DNA of 64,000 bases from an uncultured Flavobacteriales bacterium (GTDB lineage Bacteria > Bacteroidota > Bacteroidia > Flavobacteriales_E > Vicingaceae). The notes under the pieces are model-generated. The model worked only from the letters and a program-made list of their open reading frames with translations. It made no database searches and was not told the origin of the DNA. Positions within the stretch are counted from its first letter, which is position 1. The number at the start of each line of letters is the position of its first letter. Made by a program: the position numbers and the translations under genes. Where the stretch lies: assembly GCA_937901255.1 (NCBI GenBank), contig CALCHN010000067.1, positions 1 through 64,000 on the forward strand, written 5' to 3'. Positions 52,657-62,228 of the stretch are shown in pieces.

Positions 52657-55303
52657 ACTTCCCCCCAACCATTTTTTTAATCTCGTTGAGTTTCATCAAG
52701 GCTTCAACGGGCGTAAGTGTATTGATATCAATGTTAATTAGTTCTTCTTTAATTTGCTCTAAAACAGGGTCGTCCAATTGAAAGAAGCTTAATTGCATAT
52801 CTTCAACCGTTGGTTTAGTACTTACTTTTTTATTTTTACTGCTGCTTACATGCGAGTTTTCTAATTGTTTCAGGATGTCGTTAGCTCTATCCAACATAAT
52901 TTTGGGCATTCCCGCCATTTTTGCAACATGAATACCAAAACTGTGATTGCTTCCGCCAGCAGCTAACTTTCTTAAAAAGTGAATTTTGTTATTAATTTCT
53001 TTAACAGAAACATTAAAGTTTTTAATTCGCTTAAAGCTGTTGGTCATATCATTTAACTCATGATAATGTGTAGCAAAAAGTGTTTTCGCTTTATGTGTAG
53101 GATGTTCGTGTAAGTATTCAGCTATGCTCCAAGCTATGGAAATACCATCGTAAGTGCTTGTTCCTCTACCAATTTCATCTAACAAAATTAAACTTCTTCC
53201 AGAAAGGTTATTTAAAATACTAGCCGTTTCGTTCATTTCTACCATAAAAGTAGATTCTCCTTGAGAAATATTATCAGAAGCTCCAACTCGGGTGAAAATT
53301 TTATCCACCACACCAATAACAGCATGTTTAGCGGGAACGTAAGATCCAATTTGAGCCAACAGTGTAATTAAAGCAGTTTGTCTTAATAAGGCCGATTTTC
53401 CCGACATATTTGGACCAGTAATCATCATTATTTGTTGCTGACTATCATCTAAATAGATATCGTTAACCACATACTCTTCGCCAATAGGTAATTGTTGTTC
53501 TATAACTGGGTGTCTGCCCGATTTAATATCAATTATTTTGGTATCGTTAACTTCTGGTCGGGTATAACTATGTTCTTTAGCAATAGTTGCAAAGGACAAT
53601 AAACAATCGAGTTGGGCAATTAAAACAGCATTTAACTGGATTGGATTGATGTAGTCTGCTAACTCTAACACTAAATCGTTAAACAATTGTGTTTCGAGAA
53701 CTAAAATTTTTTCATCAGCACCTAAAATTTTGCTTTCATACTCTTTAAGTTCTTCAGTAATGTAGCGTTCTGCCTGAGTAAGCGTTTGTTTTCTGTGCCA
53801 AGTTGGAGGTACTTTGTCTTTATGTGTATTTCTTACTTCAATATAATATCCGAAAACATTATTAAATGCAATTTTTAAACTCGGAATGCCAGTAAGTTCA
53901 CTTTCTCTTTCCTGAATTTCTACCAAGGCATCTTTTCCTGAATGTAATATTTTTCGAAGTTCATCTAATTCCTTAGCAACATTATTTTTAATTACATTTC
54001 CTTTGGCGATAGCTACAGGAGGGTCGTCAAAAATGGTAGTTTCTATTTTGTCTTTTAAAATAGTACATGGATTCAGTTGTTCTCCAATCTTTTTTAAGGC
54101 AGCATTATCAATAGATAAGCAAGCAGATTTTATGGGTTCTATAGCTAACAAAGCTCGTTTTAACTGCACCACTTCTCTAGGATTAATTCTACCTGTGGCT
54201 ACTTTTGAAACGAGTCTTTCTAAATCTCCAATTTCGTGTATGGCTGTTCTGATGCTTGCAGCAAAATCTGTTAGATTAACAAAAGTATTTACGATTTCCA
54301 GACGAGCATTAATTGGAGCAACATCCTTTAACGGTAAGGTTACCCAACGTTTCATTAAACGAGAACCCATTGGAGAAATAGTGCAATCGATAATGTCTAT
54401 AAGTGTTTTGGCATTTTCGTTGGGAGAGTAGATTAACTCTAAGTTTCTAACGGTAAATTTATCGAGCCAAACATATTTATCTTCTTCAATTCTTGATAAA
54501 GCAGTAATGTGCTTTACTTTTTCGTGTTGCGTTTCCGAGAGATAATGCAAGGCTACTCCAGCAGCTATAATGGCATTGGAAAAATCTTCAACGCCAAAAC
54601 CTTTTAGCGATTTCGTTTGAAAATGATTTTGAAGTGTTTCTCTGCCAAAATCTTCTGTAAACACCCATTCATCAACAGCGTAAGTATAAAATTGGTTGCC
54701 GAAAAGCTCGTGAAACTGTTTTTTATCGTTGCGTTTAAAAAGCACTTCAGAAGGTTTAAAACCATGCAATAGTTTATCGATATATTCTACACTCCCTTCG
54801 GCAGCCAAAAACTCTCCGGTAGAAATATCCAGAAAAGCAACTCCTGCACCTTTTTTAGTTAGCGTAACAGCAGCTAAAAAGTTATTGGATTTATGATCTA
54901 AAATTTGGTCGTTAAACGTTACTCCTGGAGTTACTAATTCAGTAACACCTCTTTTAACTATCTTTTTTACTTTGCTTGGAGCTTCTAATTGGTCGCAAAT
55001 AGCAACACGCAAGCCCGAACGAACCAATTTAGGTAAATAAGTATTTAAGGAATGATGTGGAAAACCGGCCAATTCTAATTTAGAAGAACCGTTATTTCTG
55101 GCGGTTAGTACAATGCCTAAAATATTGGCAGCTTTAATGGCATCTTCACCAAAAGTTTCGTAAAAATCTCCTACTCTAAAAAGCAATAAAGCATCAGGAT
55201 ACTTCGCTTTGATGGCATTGTATTGCTTCATCAAAGGAGTGGTTGTTTTTTCTTCTTTTTTATCTTTTTTCAAGGTGGCTTGCATCTGTTTTTTAAAACT
55301 CAC
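52655..55303 (-). CDS. mutS: DNA mismatch repair protein MutS
   Basis: 882 residues; mismatch-recognition ATPase. The N-terminal mismatch domain has '[16 protein letters not shown]', the Phe-x-Glu wedge of MutS. The ATPase domain carries '[13 protein letters not shown]' (P-loop), '[10 protein letters not shown]', '[14 protein letters not shown]' (Walker B/signature) and 'FATHYHEL'. A C-terminal tail with '[10 protein letters not shown]' is a beta-clamp-type motif region. The start is GTG at 55303, or ATG six codons later. Full length. Confidence 0.96.
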   Translation of the reverse strand: MSFKKQMQATLKKDKKEEKTTTPLMKQYNAIKAKYPDALLLFRVGDFYETFGEDAIKAANILGIVLTARNNGSSKLELAGFPHHSLNTYLPKLVRSGLRVAICDQLEAPSKVKKIVKRGVTELVTPGVTFNDQILDHKSNNFLAAVTLTKKGAGVAFLDISTGEFLAAEGSVEYIDKLLHGFKPSEVLFKRNDKKQFHELFGNQFYTYAVDEWVFTEDFGRETLQNHFQTKSLKGFGVEDFSNAIIAAGVALHYLSETQHEKVKHITALSRIEEDKYVWLDKFTVRNLELIYSPNENAKTLIDIIDCTISPMGSRLMKRWVTLPLKDVAPINARLEIVNTFVNLTDFAASIRTAIHEIGDLERLVSKVATGRINPREVVQLKRALLAIEPIKSACLSIDNAALKKIGEQLNPCTILKDKIETTIFDDPPVAIAKGNVIKNNVAKELDELRKILHSGKDALVEIQERESELTGIPSLKIAFNNVFGYYIEVRNTHKDKVPPTWHRKQTLTQAERYITEELKEYESKILGADEKILVLETQLFNDLVLELADYINPIQLNAVLIAQLDCLLSFATIAKEHSYTRPEVNDTKIIDIKSGRHPVIEQQLPIGEEYVVNDIYLDDSQQQIMMITGPNMSGKSALLRQTALITLLAQIGSYVPAKHAVIGVVDKIFTRVGASDNISQGESTFMVEMNETASILNNLSGRSLILLDEIGRGTSTYDGISIAWSIAEYLHEHPTHKAKTLFATHYHELNDMTNSFKRIKNFNVSVKEINNKIHFLRKLAAGGSNHSFGIHVAKMAGMPKIMLDRANDILKQLENSHVSSSKNKKVSTKPTVEDMQLSFFQLDDPVLEQIKEELINIDINTLTPVEALMKLNEIKKMVGGK

Positions 55304-55395
55304 ACAAACTTAAGTCATTGTCCTAAATTTTTGAAAAATTACCCATACCAACTAATGAATAGTTATTAACAGAATTAAAACCCAACAGTACAAAA

Positions 55396-55427
55396 AAAAT
55401 CCTTAGAAGAAGACTCCTAAGGATTTT
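55396..55427 (-). terminator. rplS terminator
   Basis: AAAATCCTTAG and CTAAGGATTTT (55396-55406 and 55417-55427) with a 10-base loop. Read on the minus strand the stem is followed by a T-run (A-tract 55392-55399). It lies 28 bases after the rplS stop. Confidence 0.88.
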
Positions 55428-55454
55428 AACCATATCTAAACTATTATTATAAGC

Positions 55455-55811
55455 TTATTTTTTAACCATTTTCTTTTCTCTAATACGAGCAGATTTACCT
55501 GTTCTTTCTCTTAGATAGAAAATTCTAGCTCTTCTTACATTACCATGTTTGTTCACTTCAATTTTTTCAATAAATGGAGAAGCAAATGGAAAAACTCTTT
55601 CAACACCAATTCCACCAGACATTTTTCTAATAGTAAATGTTTCGTTAGCTCCTGAGTTTCTTCTTTGAAGTACTACTCCTTGAAAAAACTGAGTTCTTTC
55701 TTTGTTACCTTCCTTAATTTTATAATAAACAGTAATCGTATCTCCTGATTTGAATTCAGGGTATTGATTTATCTGAGACAAATCGTTTTCTACAAATTTA
55801 ATAGCTTCCAT
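55455..55811 (-). CDS. rplS: Ribosomal protein bL19
   Basis: 118 residues; large-subunit protein at the 30S interface. '[32 protein letters not shown]' spans the typical SH3-like barrel, followed by '[17 protein letters not shown]' and '[18 protein letters not shown]', all family hallmarks. It is transcribed alone, from a clear promoter (55842-55879) to its own terminator. The usual trmD and rimM neighbours are absent. Confidence 0.97.
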   Translation of the reverse strand: MEAIKFVENDLSQINQYPEFKSGDTITVYYKIKEGNKERTQFFQGVVLQRRNSGANETFTIRKMSGGIGVERVFPFASPFIEKIEVNKHGNVRRARIFYLRERTGKSARIREKKMVKK

Positions 55812-55841
55812 ATCTTTTATTTTTTATCCTAAAAAGGGTTG

Positions 55842-55879
55842 CAAATTTATACATTAAATATTAGTTCGCAAGTAATATT
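55842..55879 (-). promoter_or_regulatory. rplS promoter
   Basis: On the minus strand TTG (55871-55869) lies 19 bases before TAAATTTG (55849-55842), a good Bacteroidota -33/-7 pair. The -33 TTG is embedded in AATATTACTTGC (55879-55868), identical to the rpmH promoter. Confidence 0.7.
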
Positions 55880-55979
55880 TTAAAAATAATTTTCATGTAT
55901 TTACAATTGACTAAAAACCTTTAAAAATCAATAGCTTAGATTAGTTCCTAAGCTAAACAATATTACAAATTTTATTATT

Positions 55980-56360
55980 TTATTGATTTTGCTTGCTGTA
56001 AGAAGCATGTTTTATCAACACATCCATAGGTACAATTGCTAAAGTTTTTTCGTTAGTAGCTTCTAACACTACTTTTGGAGCAGCATTATTTTCATAAGCT
56101 TCTAAAAAACGAGCAGCACATAAACACCATTTGTCTCCAGGTTTTAATCCTTTAAAATCCCATTCTGGAACTGGAGTTATTAAATCATTTCCTACGTTGT
56201 AAGAAAAATCTAAAAATTCAGCTGTAACCTCAACACAAACGGTATGAACACCATAATCTGTACCGTCAGTATTGCAACATCCATCTCTAAAAAACCCTGT
56301 AATTGGGTCGTTACTACATGCTATAAGTGGCTCTCCGAATATGTTTAGTTGTTGTTCCAT
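55980..56360 (-). CDS. DUF2237 family protein
   Basis: 126 residues matching DUF2237: 'GFFRDGCCNT' near the N-terminus, then 'HTVCVEVTAEFLDFSY', 'GDKWCLCAARFLEA' and 'APKVVLEATNEKTL'. Several conserved Cys and the 'GDKWCLCA' motif suggest a metal or redox site, but no function is established. It starts 12 bases after a small lipoprotein gene and is probably co-transcribed with it. Confidence 0.9.
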   Translation of the reverse strand: MEQQLNIFGEPLIACSNDPITGFFRDGCCNTDGTDYGVHTVCVEVTAEFLDFSYNVGNDLITPVPEWDFKGLKPGDKWCLCAARFLEAYENNAAPKVVLEATNEKTLAIVPMDVLIKHASYSKQNQ

Positions 56361-56372
56361 AAATTTAATATT

Positions 56373-56492
56373 TTACATTACTCCCATTGGGGTTTTTGTT
56401 CCTCTTTTTCCATTGCATTTTTTATGACTAGCACAAGCAAATAGACTTGCTAAAATTAAAAGGATTAATGATATTATTACTAGTTTTTTCAT
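56373..56492 (-). CDS. Very small lipoprotein (39 aa)
   Basis: 39 residues from ATG 56492. A signal peptide with lipobox 'SLFAC' (Cys20) leaves a mature lipopeptide of only about 20 residues, containing a second Cys and ending 'GKRGTKTPMGVM'. The clean lipobox, regular start and 12-base spacing to the DUF2237 gene support a real gene. I believe similar mini-lipoproteins with a KRGxKTPMG tail exist in other Bacteroidota, but their role is unknown. Confidence 0.7.
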   Translation of the reverse strand: MKKLVIISLILLILASLFACASHKKCNGKRGTKTPMGVM

Positions 56493-56510
56493 TTTAAATT
56501 GATTAAAATT

Positions 56511-57212
56511 TTAAAACCATCCTTCATTTTTGGGTTTATCAACAACTTTTTTCCCAAACTTGTAAACTAGCCCCACTCCAAATGAATAAGAATACCCTAT
56601 ATTTACAACGTAACGCCAGTCATCAAAAGTATTTTCTTCTTGTATATAATTATATGAACTTTCAACTAACAGTGAAATTTTGTCTCCAAAATCTATTGTT
56701 GCTCCAATTTTTGGTCCTATAGAATATCTTGAAACTACATTATTACTAAAAACGGTATCTAACTCAGTAGATATGTTTGTAGAATAATAAAGCATTATGT
56801 CTTCTTTTCGAGCAACTTTATAGTGATCATATTTTAAAATCCTTGCACCAAAAGTTCCTCCTATATAAAATTTCACTCTGTTATTGATATATGCAACATT
56901 ATATCTTCCTTCTAATAATATAGGGTACATTTTAACCTCATAATACCTATCGTATCTAAAAATTGAATTATTCAAAGTTGAATAATCTACCTCATTAATT
57001 GGCTTAAAAGACTCGTAACCTGTTACCAAACCCACGCTAAATTTTTCCCATTCATGATAAACACCTGCTTCTACTCCAAATAAAGTCGATTTATAATTAT
57101 TATTTCCAGCTATAGGTGTAGGGAAATTTTTATCTACTAAAAAATATACTCTCATTTGGGCATAACTAACTTCTGCCAACAATAAACTAATTGCTAAAAC
57201 TACAATTCTCAT
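56511..57212 (-). CDS. Outer-membrane beta-barrel protein
   Basis: 233 residues with a signal peptide ending 'VSYAQ' (about residue 18). Alternating strands rich in Tyr, Phe and Gly ('GVEAGVYHEWEKFSVGLVTGYE', 'YIGGTFGARILKYD') run to the end, the style of a porin-like or OMP_b-brl barrel. Specific function unknown. Its ATG shares one base with the stop of the upstream gene (TAATG), so the two are translationally coupled. Confidence 0.75.
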   Translation of the reverse strand: MRIVVLAISLLLAEVSYAQMRVYFLVDKNFPTPIAGNNNYKSTLFGVEAGVYHEWEKFSVGLVTGYESFKPINEVDYSTLNNSIFRYDRYYEVKMYPILLEGRYNVAYINNRVKFYIGGTFGARILKYDHYKVARKEDIMLYYSTNISTELDTVFSNNVVSRYSIGPKIGATIDFGDKISLLVESSYNYIQEENTFDDWRYVVNIGYSYSFGVGLVYKFGKKVVDKPKNEGWF

Positions 57213-58879
57213 TATTTATTTAAATTAAACTTTACTAAATGACTATTATAATTTTTTGTTATTTCAAAAATTGCTGATCCGTCATGGTGTGTAACGAAGT
57301 AAAAGGTGTTAAACTGATCCACTTTAACATCATTTATTTTATTTACTTTTGAGAAAAACTCTTTTGTTGAGTTTCCAGATGTTTTGTTAATTGAATACTT
57401 AAGTAGCACCCCATTTCTTCTATTTTTTAACCTTTTAGGAGGTTTTGAATTATTCAAACTCAAGTTTTTTAAATGATCATTATAAATAATGTTTATTTTA
57501 CTTTCATCTTCAATAATTACCATATCTTTCCCTAATTTATTATACCCATCAACTGTAACTTGCATATCTGTTTCTTGTTTTTTTACTAATTTATTTATCC
57601 ACGCTACACTTCCATCTTTATTAATTTTTGTAAAATATGCACTCTCAAACATCATGTTAAAATTAGGCACTATTAAAATAGCAGCAGCTGCTATTGGGAC
57701 AACTGCACTTCTATTTACTGTTCTAGATTGTTCTGCAACTAATAAAAGACTACCATCTTCTAATATTTTTATGCTTTCAATCCCTAAATCACTAACATAA
57801 GGCTTGTATTTACCCTCTCCATACCTTCTCTTAATTGCCTCATGATTAGCTATTGTACTTGCTTTTTCATTTAGAAAAATGATGCTATCAGAAATAACGT
57901 GGTTTTTAATTTCTGAAGTAGAATCTCGAGGATTAAATATAAAAATACCACTTGGACCGAAAAATCTATTATTATAAGCCACAAAAGAAGACAATCCTAC
58001 ACACTTAACACCTTCTTCTGTCTGAACAAATTTCACACTATTTGCAACATAATTAGAATCTATATTAACTGTATATTTATAGGGCTTATCAGACGATGCT
58101 TCAATTTTATAAATCTCAATATCAAAATCTTTTTGAAGTTTAGAATTTGTCAAATATTTATTCTTATTTCCATATACATAGAAAGCACTAAAAATATCTC
58201 CTTGTTTATTAATCTCGAAATCTATACCCTGTAAATACTCCACTTCATAAGGCATTTTAATGTCTTTTTCCCATTTCAAGTTAAACCCTGTATCAAACAC
58301 TTTATAACAATAAATAGCACTCTCTTTCTTTAGTTTATCTATTTTATAAGACACCGCTAATAATTCAGAGTCAACTGATAATTTAATCTCAAAATTATTA
58401 TAAGAAGAATAGCCAGATTCATATACTGATGTTACTTCAAGGTCAGTTTTAAAAAGTAATTCTCCATTGTCTTTAAAAGAACAGGTTTTTGGGTCAATTT
58501 CTCGGTAATATAAACTTTCTTTGTAATTATTAAAATCACCTTCTCTTAACGAATAAAATATAAAAATTCTATCTTTAATTTTTAATATTTTTTCTAAACT
58601 TACTTCTTTTGAAAACAATTCAAAATTTGCACTTTCTTCAAGATTTAAAGTAGATAAATTATATTTTCTCAGATAAATCTTTTTATTACTTAAAAAAAGA
58701 TCAAAAATCATATTATCTTCTTCGAACAAAAAGCTCTTATATAAATGAATAAAAACAGTCTTCGTTTTATAAGATTCGCCTTCATTAAGAACTTTATTAT
58801 TTTCTAATCCTTTCTTCTGTGCAAGTAAAGTGAATGTTATTAAAAATAAATTAATAAGGATAAGTGTTTTTTTCATCAT
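57212..58879 (-). CDS. Secreted hypothetical protein, probably beta-propeller-like
   Basis: 555 residues (two possible ATGs at the start) with a signal peptide ending 'LLAQ' near residue 20. The mature part is a long series of beta strands with repeated 'L..I..LF....IFxFY' and 'I.V(D/N)..GDI(F/L)' motifs, suggesting a propeller-like or WD40-like periplasmic or surface protein. No catalytic motif is seen. It is coupled to the following outer-membrane barrel gene by a one-base overlap, so the pair may form one envelope complex. Confidence 0.6.
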   Translation of the reverse strand: MMKKTLILINLFLITFTLLAQKKGLENNKVLNEGESYKTKTVFIHLYKSFLFEEDNMIFDLFLSNKKIYLRKYNLSTLNLEESANFELFSKEVSLEKILKIKDRIFIFYSLREGDFNNYKESLYYREIDPKTCSFKDNGELLFKTDLEVTSVYESGYSSYNNFEIKLSVDSELLAVSYKIDKLKKESAIYCYKVFDTGFNLKWEKDIKMPYEVEYLQGIDFEINKQGDIFSAFYVYGNKNKYLTNSKLQKDFDIEIYKIEASSDKPYKYTVNIDSNYVANSVKFVQTEEGVKCVGLSSFVAYNNRFFGPSGIFIFNPRDSTSEIKNHVISDSIIFLNEKASTIANHEAIKRRYGEGKYKPYVSDLGIESIKILEDGSLLLVAEQSRTVNRSAVVPIAAAAILIVPNFNMMFESAYFTKINKDGSVAWINKLVKKQETDMQVTVDGYNKLGKDMVIIEDESKINIIYNDHLKNLSLNNSKPPKRLKNRRNGVLLKYSINKTSGNSTKEFFSKVNKINDVKVDQFNTFYFVTHHDGSAIFEITKNYNSHLVKFNLNK

Positions 58880-58935
58880 ACTAAATTGTTTTTGCTATAA
58901 TTCTTTGTAAGAAAAGCAATGATACTATTATTTTT

Positions 58936-60738
58936 TTAATCTTCCTTGTTATTTTCTGCCTCCATCAATTGTTTTTCGTGCATTTTATAATACGCTCCCT
59001 TAGCATTAAGCAACTCATTGTGTGTGCCAAACTCTACCATTTCTCCATCTTCCAGCACTACAATTTTATCTGCATTTCTAACTGTTGAAACTCTATGACT
59101 CACAATAATGGATGTTTTATTTTCCATCACTCTTTTTAGGTTGTTTAAAATAGCATCTTCGGTCTCTGTATCTACAGCCGACAAACAATCATCAAAAATT
59201 AAAATCTTTGGCGATTTTATAATGGCTCTAGCTATTGAAATTCGTTGTTTTTGTCCACCCGACAAAGTTACTCCCCTCTCTCCTACTCTTGTTTTAAATC
59301 CTTTATCAAATTCTTTTATGCTAGCATAAATAACAGCATCTTTGGCTGCTTGCTCTATTACCTCTTTTTCGGGCAATCTATTTTTATAGCCAAAAGCAAT
59401 GTTGTTTTCAATGGTATCAGAAAACAAAAACACATCTTGAGGTACATAACCCACATTTTCTCTAAAATGATTCAGATTAATGTCTTTAATGTTTTTGTTA
59501 TCTATCAAAATCTCGCCCTCATTCAAATCATAATTTCTCAATAAAAGATTAACAACTGTAGATTTTCCAGAACCTGTTCTACCAACAATTGCTAATGTTT
59601 CTCCTTGTTTTACTTTAAAAGAAATATTTTTCAACGCATTTATTCCCGATTCGGGATAAGTAAATGAAACATTGTTAAATTCAATATCTCCTTTAACTTC
59701 TTCTATTTTATCTGTCGGATTTTTAATTTTAGATTTCGTATTCAAAAATTCATTAATTCTCTCCTGAGACGCAGCTGCTCTTTGAATAATTGAAGAAACC
59801 CAACCTATTGCTGTTACTGGCCAAGTTAGCATATTAATATAAATTACAAACTCCAAAATATTTCCTTTGGTAATGTTTCCAGCAATGTATTCTTGTCCGC
59901 CAATATAAATGGTAAAAATGGTGCTTAACCCAATTAACAACAACATTGTTGGAGCAAAATAAGCGTTAGTTCTTACCAAATCCATAGAAAGGCTTCGGTA
60001 ATTTTCATTTTGTTTATTCAGCTCTTTGTTAAAATAATCTTCTTTTACAAAAGATTTAATAATTCTAATTCCTGAATACGTTTCTTGCGTAAGCGTTGTA
60101 ATATCTGATAGTTTAGCTTGTACTTTTGAACTTTGCTGATTGATGACATTACTTACATAATAAATAATGATAGATAAAATTGGCAAGGGAATAAGCGAAT
60201 ACAAAGTTAGTTTAACACTAATAGAAAACATAATAGGTACAACAATTACAAACAGTACAATTAAGTTTAAACTATACATAATTCCTGGTCCCAAATACAT
60301 TCTTACTTTGGTAACATCCTCACTAATACGATTCATAATATCGCCTGTATTGTTAGACTTATAAAAAGAAGCATCCAAATCCTGGTAATGATTATATACT
60401 TCATTTTTTAAATCGTACTCTGCCAAACGAGACATGATAATAATGGTTTGACGCATAAAAAAAGTAAACGCACCTTTTATTATTGCCGCAATAAAAACAA
60501 TAGCTCCATAAATTAAAACCACTTTGGTAAGCGGAATTCCATCCATATATTCCGTTAAAAATGAAGTGTCTGTAATTTCAACACCTGCAAGTTTTGCCTC
60601 AACTAAATCTAACGCCTCTCTAATAAGCTGAGCAGGGTAAACCGCAAAAATATTCGACAGCACAATAAACACAAACCCAAACAGTAGTCTGTACTTATAT
60701 TTGAACAAATATTTATTAAGGTATTTAAGCGACTTCAT
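58936..60738 (-). CDS. ABC transporter, fused membrane and ATPase domains (exporter type)
   Basis: 600 residues. Six transmembrane helices (about residues 15-320) form a type IV exporter domain, followed by the nucleotide-binding domain: Walker A 'GRTGSGKST' (386-394), the Q-loop 'GYVPQDVFLF', the signature 'LSGGQKQR' and Walker B 'ILIFDDCLSAVDTE'. It is a half-transporter that works as a dimer, of the MsbA/multidrug-like group; lipid A or drug export are both possible. The Walker B end is 'FDDC' rather than FDEA, but the catalytic Asp/Glu equivalent needs alignment. Confidence 0.92.
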   Translation of the reverse strand: MKSLKYLNKYLFKYKYRLLFGFVFIVLSNIFAVYPAQLIREALDLVEAKLAGVEITDTSFLTEYMDGIPLTKVVLIYGAIVFIAAIIKGAFTFFMRQTIIIMSRLAEYDLKNEVYNHYQDLDASFYKSNNTGDIMNRISEDVTKVRMYLGPGIMYSLNLIVLFVIVVPIMFSISVKLTLYSLIPLPILSIIIYYVSNVINQQSSKVQAKLSDITTLTQETYSGIRIIKSFVKEDYFNKELNKQNENYRSLSMDLVRTNAYFAPTMLLLIGLSTIFTIYIGGQEYIAGNITKGNILEFVIYINMLTWPVTAIGWVSSIIQRAAASQERINEFLNTKSKIKNPTDKIEEVKGDIEFNNVSFTYPESGINALKNISFKVKQGETLAIVGRTGSGKSTVVNLLLRNYDLNEGEILIDNKNIKDINLNHFRENVGYVPQDVFLFSDTIENNIAFGYKNRLPEKEVIEQAAKDAVIYASIKEFDKGFKTRVGERGVTLSGGQKQRISIARAIIKSPKILIFDDCLSAVDTETEDAILNNLKRVMENKTSIIVSHRVSTVRNADKIVVLEDGEMVEFGTHNELLNAKGAYYKMHEKQLMEAENNKED

Positions 60739-60762
60739 TCAAAAAAATTTAAGCATTATAAT

Positions 60763-60925
60763 TGAAGTTGTTTAAAGTCCTCATAATAAATTAAAAATTG
60801 TTTCTTTTTTCGTACTACATCGTTATTTTCTCCAACCATAGCTTAGGCTATGCTTGTTAAAAATGCCTCGTATTACAAAAAAACAATTCATTTTCATGGT
60901 TATATTTGAACTTTAAACAACTTCA
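60763..60925. repeat. 163-bp inverted-repeat element with TGAAGTTGTTTAAAG ends
   Basis: Perfect 15-base terminal inverted repeats (60763-60777 and 60911-60925) extend imperfectly for about 60 bases each. A central CATAGC-TTAG-GCTATG hairpin is at 60837-60852. There is no ORF. It is a second, unrelated MITE-like family, lying upstream of the dehydrogenase gene and beside the ABC gene start. Confidence 0.8.
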
Positions 60926-61061
60926 TTGAAGAAAAAAAGCTGTATTAACAAGAAAACACTAATTTTGAAACCTGATAATATTGCCCTTTTTTATTGCTTA
61001 CAAAATTAGGGATTAATATTAGAAACTAAATAGGAAACAAACTCATTAAATAATAAAAGAC

Positions 61062-62150
61062 ATGACAGCAGTTAAAGAACAAGCATTTGCTGAAAATCCG
61101 GTTATTAGTCACATGACTACTACCGACCACGAACAATTAGTTTTTTGCCAAGATAATGCTACAGGCTTAAAAGCTATTATTGCTATTCATAATACTACAT
61201 TAGGTCCTGCTTTGGGCGGAACAAGAATGTGGATGTACAATAACGAAGCTGAAGCTATCAATGATGTGCTTAGACTTTCAAGAGGAATGTCTTACAAAAA
61301 TAGCTTGGCTGGTTTAAACCTTGGTGGTGGAAAAGCGGTTATTATTGGTGATTCTAGAACTCAAAAAAATGAAGCTTTATTCAGAAGATTCGGGAAATTT
61401 GTAAACTCGCTTGGTGGTAAATATATTACTGCCGAAGATGTTGGTATTTCTCCTCAAGATATGACTTGGGTTAATATGGAAACTAACCATGTTGCCGGGT
61501 TACCTGGAAAAAGTGGCGATCCTTCTCCTGTTACTGCTTATGGTGTTTATGTAGGTATGAAAGCTGCTGCTAAAGCTCAGTTTGGTAGCGATTCATTAGC
61601 AGGTAAAAAAATTGCTGTACAAGGTGTAGGTCATGTTGGACAATATTTAGTAGAACACTTAACTAAAGAAGGTGCTAACGTTTTTATTTCTGATATTCAT
61701 GAAGCTACCTTAAAAAATGTTGCAGATAAATTTGGAGCAAAAGTAGTAGGCTTAAACGATATTTATGATTTAGACATGGACATTTACGCTCCTTGTGCAT
61801 TGGGTGCAACTATAAATGATGATACTTTATCTCGTTTAAAATGTAGCATAATTGCTGGTGCAGCCAATAACCAATTAAAAGAAGAAAGAAAACATGGAGA
61901 AGCTGTAATGCAAAAAGGAATGATTTACACTCCTGATTTTATGTTGAACGCAGGTGGCGTTATTAATTGCTATGCAGAAGTAAAAGAACTTTCTCCTGAA
62001 TGGGCAATGGCTAAAGCAGAAGATATTTATAACACTACAGCAACCATAATTAAACGTTCTCAAGATGAGAACATTCCAACGTATGCTATTGCTAATAAAA
62101 TGGCAGAAGAACGTATTGAAGCTATAGGTAAAATAAAACTTTCGTTTTAA
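61062..62150 (+). CDS. Leu/Glu/Phe/Val-type amino acid dehydrogenase
   Basis: 362 residues; NAD+-dependent oxidative deamination of a branched-chain amino acid or glutamate to the keto acid. The catalytic domain shows 'GPALGGTRMW', 'GMSYKNSLAGLNLGGGKAVI' (the two catalytic lysines) and 'AEDVGISPQDM'. The Rossmann domain has 'GVGHVGQYLVEHL' and 'APCALGATIND'. The length matches leucine/phenylalanine dehydrogenases rather than hexameric glutamate dehydrogenase, so leucine or valine is the likeliest substrate. It ends at a strong terminator. Confidence 0.9.
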   Translation: MTAVKEQAFAENPVISHMTTTDHEQLVFCQDNATGLKAIIAIHNTTLGPALGGTRMWMYNNEAEAINDVLRLSRGMSYKNSLAGLNLGGGKAVIIGDSRTQKNEALFRRFGKFVNSLGGKYITAEDVGISPQDMTWVNMETNHVAGLPGKSGDPSPVTAYGVYVGMKAAAKAQFGSDSLAGKKIAVQGVGHVGQYLVEHLTKEGANVFISDIHEATLKNVADKFGAKVVGLNDIYDLDMDIYAPCALGATINDDTLSRLKCSIIAGAANNQLKEERKHGEAVMQKGMIYTPDFMLNAGGVINCYAEVKELSPEWAMAKAEDIYNTTATIIKRSQDENIPTYAIANKMAEERIEAIGKIKLSF

Positions 62151-62170
62151 AATAATTCAATTTCATCACT

Positions 62171-62205
62171 CACCTCCTTCAAACGAGAAGGAGGTGTTTT
62201 TTTTT
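62171..62205 (+). terminator. Terminator of the dehydrogenase gene
   Basis: CACCTCCTTC-AAACGA-GAAGGAGGTG (62171-62196) followed by nine T residues, a textbook intrinsic terminator, 20 bases after the stop codon. Confidence 0.95.
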
Positions 62206-62228
62206 AATCCTGACTTTAAACTTGATAA

